This document shows positions 59,995 through 64,000 of a DNA stretch of 64,000 nt, piece by piece (position 1 is the first letter of the stretch; the number at the start of each line of letters is the position of its first letter). The translations under genes and the position numbers were made by a program. This DNA is from CALDTK01 sp965215215. GTDB taxonomy: Bacteria > Bacteroidota > Bacteroidia > Chitinophagales > Saprospiraceae. The stretch spans positions 2,356,001 through 2,420,000 of the forward strand of contig OZ244043.1 of assembly GCA_965215215.1 (NCBI GenBank), in the 5' to 3' direction. Below the pieces are notes generated by a model. The model saw only the letters and a list, made by a program, of their open reading frames with translations, was not told where the DNA came from and ran no database searches.

Positions 59995-60226
59995 GCCTGG
60001 GTGGTTTAGAACGTACAGCTGTGTAGACGCCCAGCACGTACGGCTAGATCGTCACAGCCCCGTTATAGGACGCTAAAGTATTAGGACTGTATGGTAATTG
60101 CCTTATCAGAGGCCGATTATACCCTTTTTGTGCGGCTCTTTAGCAAGGGATTACCGGTTTTTGTGTAGGCCTCACCCGCGAGCACCCCGCAGAAAGGGTC
60201 CGCGCGCAAATCGGTTTACTCTCCTT

Positions 60227-60234
60227 TACCTTGA
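60227..60234 (+). promoter_or_regulatory. Promoter -7 element of the hydrolase gene
   Basis: TACCTTGA, four bases before GTG 60239. Confidence 0.45.
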
Positions 60235-60238
60235 CCAC

Positions 60239-61177
60239 GTGAAGCGTTACATATTCGGTGGTGTTTTAATTTTTATTATTTTTTATATCGGTATAGGCTA
60301 CGCACTTTCCACGTTAATTCTACGTGGGGAGCGCCGAACCGTCCCCCGGAGCAACGAAGCGTTGCTCCGGGGGTGGGGCTACGATCAAGACAGCTTGCTT
60401 CGCCTCCTGCCCCAACCCCGGGAGGTCGAGTTTGCCTCCAGCACCCCGGAGCTGACCCTGAGGGGCTGGTACATAGCGGGGGCCGATTCTGCTCGCTGCG
60501 GACTCGTGTTCGCCCACGGCATTACCGAAAATCGGGCTAACCCACTCAAGTACGCCACGCTACTGCGAAACTGCGGCTGCGCGATGCTGCTCTACGACCA
60601 CCGGGGTCACGGCGCGTCCGACGGCGACCAGCTCACCGGAGGCTACTACGAGAGCCGCGACGTGCTCGCCGCGCGCGACTACTTGGCCGACGAGGCCCGG
60701 CTGCCGCACCGACGCATCGGTCTGGTGGGCGAGAGCTGGGGGGCGGCGGCGGTGCTCCTCGCCGCGGCCCAGTCGGATAGCTTGGCCTTCGTACTGGCCG
60801 ACTCACCCTACACCAGCTGGCGCGACGCGATCACGCAACGCGCCGACGAGCGGTACGGACCATGGCTCCGGGCCTTCCTGCCCGCAGCGTTCGCCTGGAC
60901 GAACTGGCGTGCGAGCACCGACGTCGACGCGGCATCCCCGCTCGGGGCGGCGGCGCGCATCCGCGTGCCGACGCTCATCGTCCACTCGACCGCCGACACG
61001 ATCACGCCCCCCGCCCACTCGGTCGCCATCGGAAAGCAACTCGACCCGGCCGTCGGCGGAACCGTCCTGCTCGACTGGGGCGCGTGGCACGCCCACAACG
61101 CCCTGCTCCGACCGGTGGCCTACCGCCGCGTGCTCGATAGCTTCTTCGTCGCGCACCACGTTCCGTTTTGCCGCTAA
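60239..61177 (+). CDS. Membrane-anchored alpha/beta hydrolase
   Basis: 312 residues from GTG 60239, which follows a promoter element by four bases; the in-frame TTG at 60098 is rejected. A membrane anchor (FGGVLIFIIFYIGIGYAL) precedes an alpha/beta-hydrolase domain with LVFAHGITENRANPLKYA (oxyanion region), LLYDHRGHGASDG, LVGESWGAAAVLLAA (GxSxG nucleophile), an Asp in STADTITPP and the His in GAWHAHN. Substrate unknown. The gene ends in an imperfect mini-hairpin repeat at its stop codon. Confidence 0.88.
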   Translation: MKRYIFGGVLIFIIFYIGIGYALSTLILRGERRTVPRSNEALLRGWGYDQDSLLRLLPQPREVEFASSTPELTLRGWYIAGADSARCGLVFAHGITENRANPLKYATLLRNCGCAMLLYDHRGHGASDGDQLTGGYYESRDVLAARDYLADEARLPHRRIGLVGESWGAAAVLLAAAQSDSLAFVLADSPYTSWRDAITQRADERYGPWLRAFLPAAFAWTNWRASTDVDAASPLGAAARIRVPTLIVHSTADTITPPAHSVAIGKQLDPAVGGTVLLDWGAWHAHNALLRPVAYRRVLDSFFVAHHVPFCR

Positions 61178-61180
61178 GGC
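61165..61180 (+). repeat. Mini-hairpin repeat, five-base loop
   Basis: GTTTTGCCGCTAAGGC: stem GCC/GGC with GCTAA loop; contains the hydrolase stop codon TAA. Third copy placed at a stop codon. Confidence 0.5.
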
Positions 61181-61253
61181 TGCCTCCAACCCCGGCTTCT
61201 CGTAACCCCGGTCCACTTTCCGGCGTAAATCACGCAAAACGCAAGACCGAGAT

Positions 61254-61592
61254 ATGAGCAAATTTGACGAAAAGGTAGAGAAGTACGAGGCCCACCTCGA
61301 GAAGTACTTCACCGGACACCAAACGGACGGTGAGCTTCTCCGCAAGGTGGCCAAAGGCCTCGGACCGAGTATCTACAACGCCGACTCGGGCCAGGTGGCC
61401 TGCGCGCAGAAGCCGGAGCGCGAGTCCATCCGTGAGCGTTTCCTGATGAAGAAGCACGGCCTCACCGACGCGGAAACGGCCGACAGGGCGATCGACGAAG
61501 TGTGCCAGCAGTATAAGAACGCCCGGCCCAAGCACCGCGCCGTGTTCTACTACGTGCTCGTCAAAAAACTCGGTCTCGAGGGGAAGTACTAG
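61254..61592 (+). CDS. DUF2853 family protein
   Basis: 112 residues. The opening KFDEKVEKYEAHLEKYF, the centre GLGPSIYNADSGQVAC and the end HRAVFYYVLVKKLG match the DUF2853 family of small, mostly helical cytoplasmic proteins of unknown function. Start ATG is unambiguous. It stands alone between the hydrolase gene and a converging barrel gene. Confidence 0.85.
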   Translation: MSKFDEKVEKYEAHLEKYFTGHQTDGELLRKVAKGLGPSIYNADSGQVACAQKPERESIRERFLMKKHGLTDAETADRAIDEVCQQYKNARPKHRAVFYYVLVKKLGLEGKY

Positions 61593-61604
61593 TGGTCGCG
61601 CGGC

Positions 61605-62465
61605 TCACCGCCCGCTCCCGATCGTCGGGCAGCGGAGGTCGCCGAAGTAGTACATGAGGCTCACGCCCACCGTGGCGTAGGCATCGTTATCGTTGGGGTT
61701 GCCGCGCGTTCGCCCGGGCTCGCCGATCTTCTCTTCGGTGATCCCCGGGATGATCAGCGAGGGGTCCGAGAGGAGGATAGCGTCTGCCCCCCGCCCGTTT
61801 TGGTCGAGCAGCTCGGCGCCCGGATACACCGTCGAAACGTCGTCGAGGTAATCGGAGAAGAGCTGCCGGGCACTAAACTCGAAATTGAGCGACCACTCGA
61901 AGCTGAGGTCTACCTTGAATCCCAGTCCGTAGTTCAAGCCCAAACTCGTGTTGTAGTACTCCTCGCCGGCAAACTGGCCCTCCGTACCGTAATCGCGGAG
62001 GTCTACCCAGGTGCCGTCGAGCTCGGCCTGTGGATTGAAACGCGATACGAGTAGGCCGCCGAATACGTAGGGCGTGTAGAAGCGGTCGCGGCTGCCGTGG
62101 TTGTACGTCAGAAAATTAAACTCGGCCCCCAGGGCACCGTCGATCACGTCGCTGCGGAAGGAGAGGTTGCGCGCCCGCTCGTAGACGTTGGCCGAGTTGG
62201 CGTCCGCCGCTCTGACGCGGGTGTAGCCCCCGGCCAGGCGCACCGCCCACCGGTTCGACAGGTTGTAACGCGCGAGGACGGCGGCCGCCGGACCGGGGCT
62301 CCGCAGGCTGTAGTCCGTATTCAGGTCCCCGAAGTACTGACCCATGCCCAGCTGACCCCCCAACTCCCAGCCGTACTGCGCGCGGGCGCTCAACGACGAC
62401 AAAAACAGAAAAATCAGCAGGAGCGTACGCACGGGCAGTAGAGATTGGAGGAGCGGGGCGGCCAC
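61605..62465 (-). CDS. Outer-membrane beta-barrel protein of the DUF6089 type
   Basis: 286 residues with signal peptide VRTLLLIFLFLSSLSARAQ. The mature part is a barrel with GWELGGQLGMGQYFGDLN at its start, many Gly/aromatic strands (VRLAGGYTRV, EFNFLTYNHGS, YVFGGLLVSRF) and a C-terminal VGVSLMYYFGDLRCP. The layout and motifs YFGDLN and YYFGD fit DUF6089, a Bacteroidota outer-membrane family of unknown function. Some members sit in type IX secretion neighbourhoods, which is not seen here. Confidence 0.78.
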   Translation of the reverse strand: MAAPLLQSLLPVRTLLLIFLFLSSLSARAQYGWELGGQLGMGQYFGDLNTDYSLRSPGPAAAVLARYNLSNRWAVRLAGGYTRVRAADANSANVYERARNLSFRSDVIDGALGAEFNFLTYNHGSRDRFYTPYVFGGLLVSRFNPQAELDGTWVDLRDYGTEGQFAGEEYYNTSLGLNYGLGFKVDLSFEWSLNFEFSARQLFSDYLDDVSTVYPGAELLDQNGRGADAILLSDPSLIIPGITEEKIGEPGRTRGNPNDNDAYATVGVSLMYYFGDLRCPTIGSGR

Positions 62466-62673
62466 TAAAACGGGCCGTTCCCCGGGGAAGTATGCTAAAA
62501 ATGGGCCACTTGTTACAATCGGAATCCAAAAACTCGTTGTAAATTCGATGTACCAACATTGAAACTAGCGCGGAGGTCGTCACGTTTCTGTCGGCGTACA
62601 TTAGCGATACGCAAATTTCAAGTCTTCACACGCGAGGGCCTACACCGGGCAGTCCGTAAATCAATCCAGACAC

Positions 62674-63339
62674 ATGATTAAGCAAGTTCTACCTTTTTTC
62701 ATCGGCGCATTCTTCGTGGCCTCCTGCGGTTCCGAGGGCTCCACCGCCGTCGAGGCCGAAGTCGGGGAGGCCGTAGCCGATGCACCCGCCTCGAGCACGG
62801 CTACCACCTACTCCGTGGAGCCGGGCGCGTCCAAAGTCATGTGGATGGGTTCGAAGCTCGTCGGCGATTCGCACAAAGGGACCATCGACGTTCAGGAGGG
62901 CGACCTCGAGGTAACCGATGACGAGATCGTGGGCGGTGAGTTCACGCTCGACATGAACAGCCTCACCAACGTGGACATGGCGGGTACCGACGGTCAGGGT
63001 AAGCTCGAGGGTCACCTCAAAGGGGAGGATTTCTTCGAGACCGGCGCCTTCCCTACGGCTACCTTCTCCATCGTGAGCGTGGCTCCGATCAGCGGCACGG
63101 AAGGCGTAACGCACGAGATCACCGGCAACCTCACCATGAAGGGCGCCACCAAGAGCGTTAAGGTCCCGGCCGCCGTCACGATGACCGCCGACGTGATCGA
63201 AGCCAAAACACCGCCGTTCACCATCAACCGGACCGATTGGAACGTGAAGTACGGCTCCGGACTCACCGGCGCGGTGGGTGACAAAGTGATCAACGACGAG
63301 GTGGAGCTCACCATCGACCTCAAGGCGAAAAAGGCTTAG
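62674..63339 (+). CDS. YceI-family lipoprotein
   Basis: 221 residues. A short lipoprotein signal ends at VASCGSEG, and the YceI lipocalin-like domain fills the rest: YSVEPGASKVMWMGSKLVGDS, GEFTLDMNSLTNVDM, GHLKGEDFFETGAFPTATF and ITGNLTMKGATKSVKVP. YceI proteins bind isoprenoid-like lipids in the periplasm. The start is the first ATG after the intergenic region. Confidence 0.92.
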   Translation: MIKQVLPFFIGAFFVASCGSEGSTAVEAEVGEAVADAPASSTATTYSVEPGASKVMWMGSKLVGDSHKGTIDVQEGDLEVTDDEIVGGEFTLDMNSLTNVDMAGTDGQGKLEGHLKGEDFFETGAFPTATFSIVSVAPISGTEGVTHEITGNLTMKGATKSVKVPAAVTMTADVIEAKTPPFTINRTDWNVKYGSGLTGAVGDKVINDEVELTIDLKAKKA

Positions 63340-63428
63340 TTACGCCCTCACCTTCGTCTTCAGACGCCTCGGCCCGCAACGGCCGGGGCGTTTGTACGTT
63401 GAGCCTCACCTTCACGCACCGCTCCGCC

Positions 63429-64000
63429 ATGCCGCTTTCGCCCTGCTTCCCCTTACTCGTCCTGCTCGCGTTCGGAGCCTGTACCCCGGGGCAGGGATCC
63501 CGCGCGCAGGAGGTATCCGCCGCCGCCGTGGCGACCGCTCCGTCTCCCGGCGAAGCGCCGCTCGATACGCTGCCGGACGAATCGCTCGCTTGGCTGCCCG
63601 AGGGCCACGCAGCGCGGGTCGCCGTACTTACCGGCCGGCTCGATCCAGCCCGGGATACCGGCTTCGAGCTCCTCGCCGACGACTACACGGACGCCGACGG
63701 GGCCTACTACGTGCGGCGCTCGACGGCCGCGGCCCTCACGGCCATGCTCGACGCCGCGCGCGGCGACGGCGTGCGACTCCGTGTACGCTCGGCCACCCGC
63801 AACTTCGACCGCCAGTCCGAAATTTGGGGCGCAAAATGGCGCGGCGAGCGCCTGCTCGAAGGTGGCGTCAACCTCGCCACCTCCGGTCTGTCCGACAGCG
63901 GCAAGGCGCGCCTGATTTTACTTTACTCGTCCATGCCCGGCACCAGCCGGCACCACTGGGGTACCGACGTCGACCTCAACTCCTTCGAGAACGACTACTT
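63429..64000 (+). CDS. M15-type D-Ala-D-Ala carboxypeptidase-like lipoprotein (3' truncated)
   Basis: Only the first 190 codons are in the window. A lipoprotein-type signal (PLLVLLAFGACTPG) is followed by YYVRRSTAAALTAMLDAAR, RLRVRSATRNFDRQSEIWGAKW and MPGTSRHHWGTDVDLNSFE, the VanY/M15B zinc-site block (SRHHWGTDVDL). It would trim peptidoglycan stem peptides in the periplasm. The C-terminal part with the last zinc ligand lies outside the window. Confidence 0.85.
   Translation, partial: MPLSPCFPLLVLLAFGACTPGQGSRAQEVSAAAVATAPSPGEAPLDTLPDESLAWLPEGHAARVAVLTGRLDPARDTGFELLADDYTDADGAYYVRRSTAAALTAMLDAARGDGVRLRVRSATRNFDRQSEIWGAKWRGERLLEGGVNLATSGLSDSGKARLILLYSSMPGTSRHHWGTDVDLNSFENDY

Overview
The window looks like chromosomal DNA of a high-GC member of the Bacteroidota, most likely the Lewinella/Saprospiraceae group. 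This is inferred from type IX secretion C-terminal tails on three exported proteins, an outer-membrane TonB-receptor/beta-barrel repertoire, no clear Shine-Dalgarno sequences, and promoter elements of the Bacteroidota TAnnTTTG type. Coding GC is high (around 60-65 % by eye), except for an AT-rich island at about 26.1-29.2 kb. I saw no tRNA, rRNA or CRISPR array.

Layout. 0-5 kb: end of a secreted beta-helix protein, a GH13 alpha-glucosidase and trehalose synthase. 5-20 kb: housekeeping and envelope genes (DUF819 membrane protein, glutamate formimidoyltransferase, glutamate racemase, CBS protein, SDR oxidoreductase, 23S rRNA methyltransferase RlmF), a frameshifted AAA-ATPase/nuclease, then a BlaI-type repressor with three dyad operators controlling an unusual M56 peptidase-ankyrin fusion and a TonB-dependent receptor. 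20.4-37.2 kb: a defence and toxin-antitoxin island. It holds an HTH-ImmA/IrrE peptidase with an unknown partner, an ATPase behind a 33-bp palindrome, hsdR, a complete AT-rich C-protein-controlled type II restriction-modification system, two paralogous AbiE modules, a stop-interrupted hsdM with no visible hsdS, a higBA pair with a stop-interrupted toxin, a HipA-like remnant, a WYL-type regulator and a relE-type toxin broken by a frameshift and two stops beside an intact antitoxin. 37-41 kb: a secreted GH43 enzyme and a three-gene TIGR04255-type cassette. 41-64 kb: housekeeping, transport and envelope genes (TrmB, ChaN-like protein, PQQ-propeller lipoprotein, symporter with a 48-residue partner, HisB, amidase, fatty acid hydroxylase, disulfide-reductase-like flavoprotein, secreted alpha-amylase, M23 and M15 peptidases, YceI).

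The most striking signal is not a gene. A 15-base element, GTTTT followed by a three-base-pair stem closed by a GNAA loop (commonest form GTTTTGGCGAAAGCC), occurs about 30 times on both strands, inside genes in different reading frames, across stop codons and between genes. Stem bases change together (GGC/GCC, CGC/GCG, GCC/GGC, AGC/GCT), so selection appears to act on a folded single strand. The core GCGAAAGC is known as an exceptionally stable DNA mini-hairpin. I know of no described system that matches it.

A second general feature is that many genes have a TAnnTTnC element only 3-8 bases before the start codon, which implies leaderless mRNAs.
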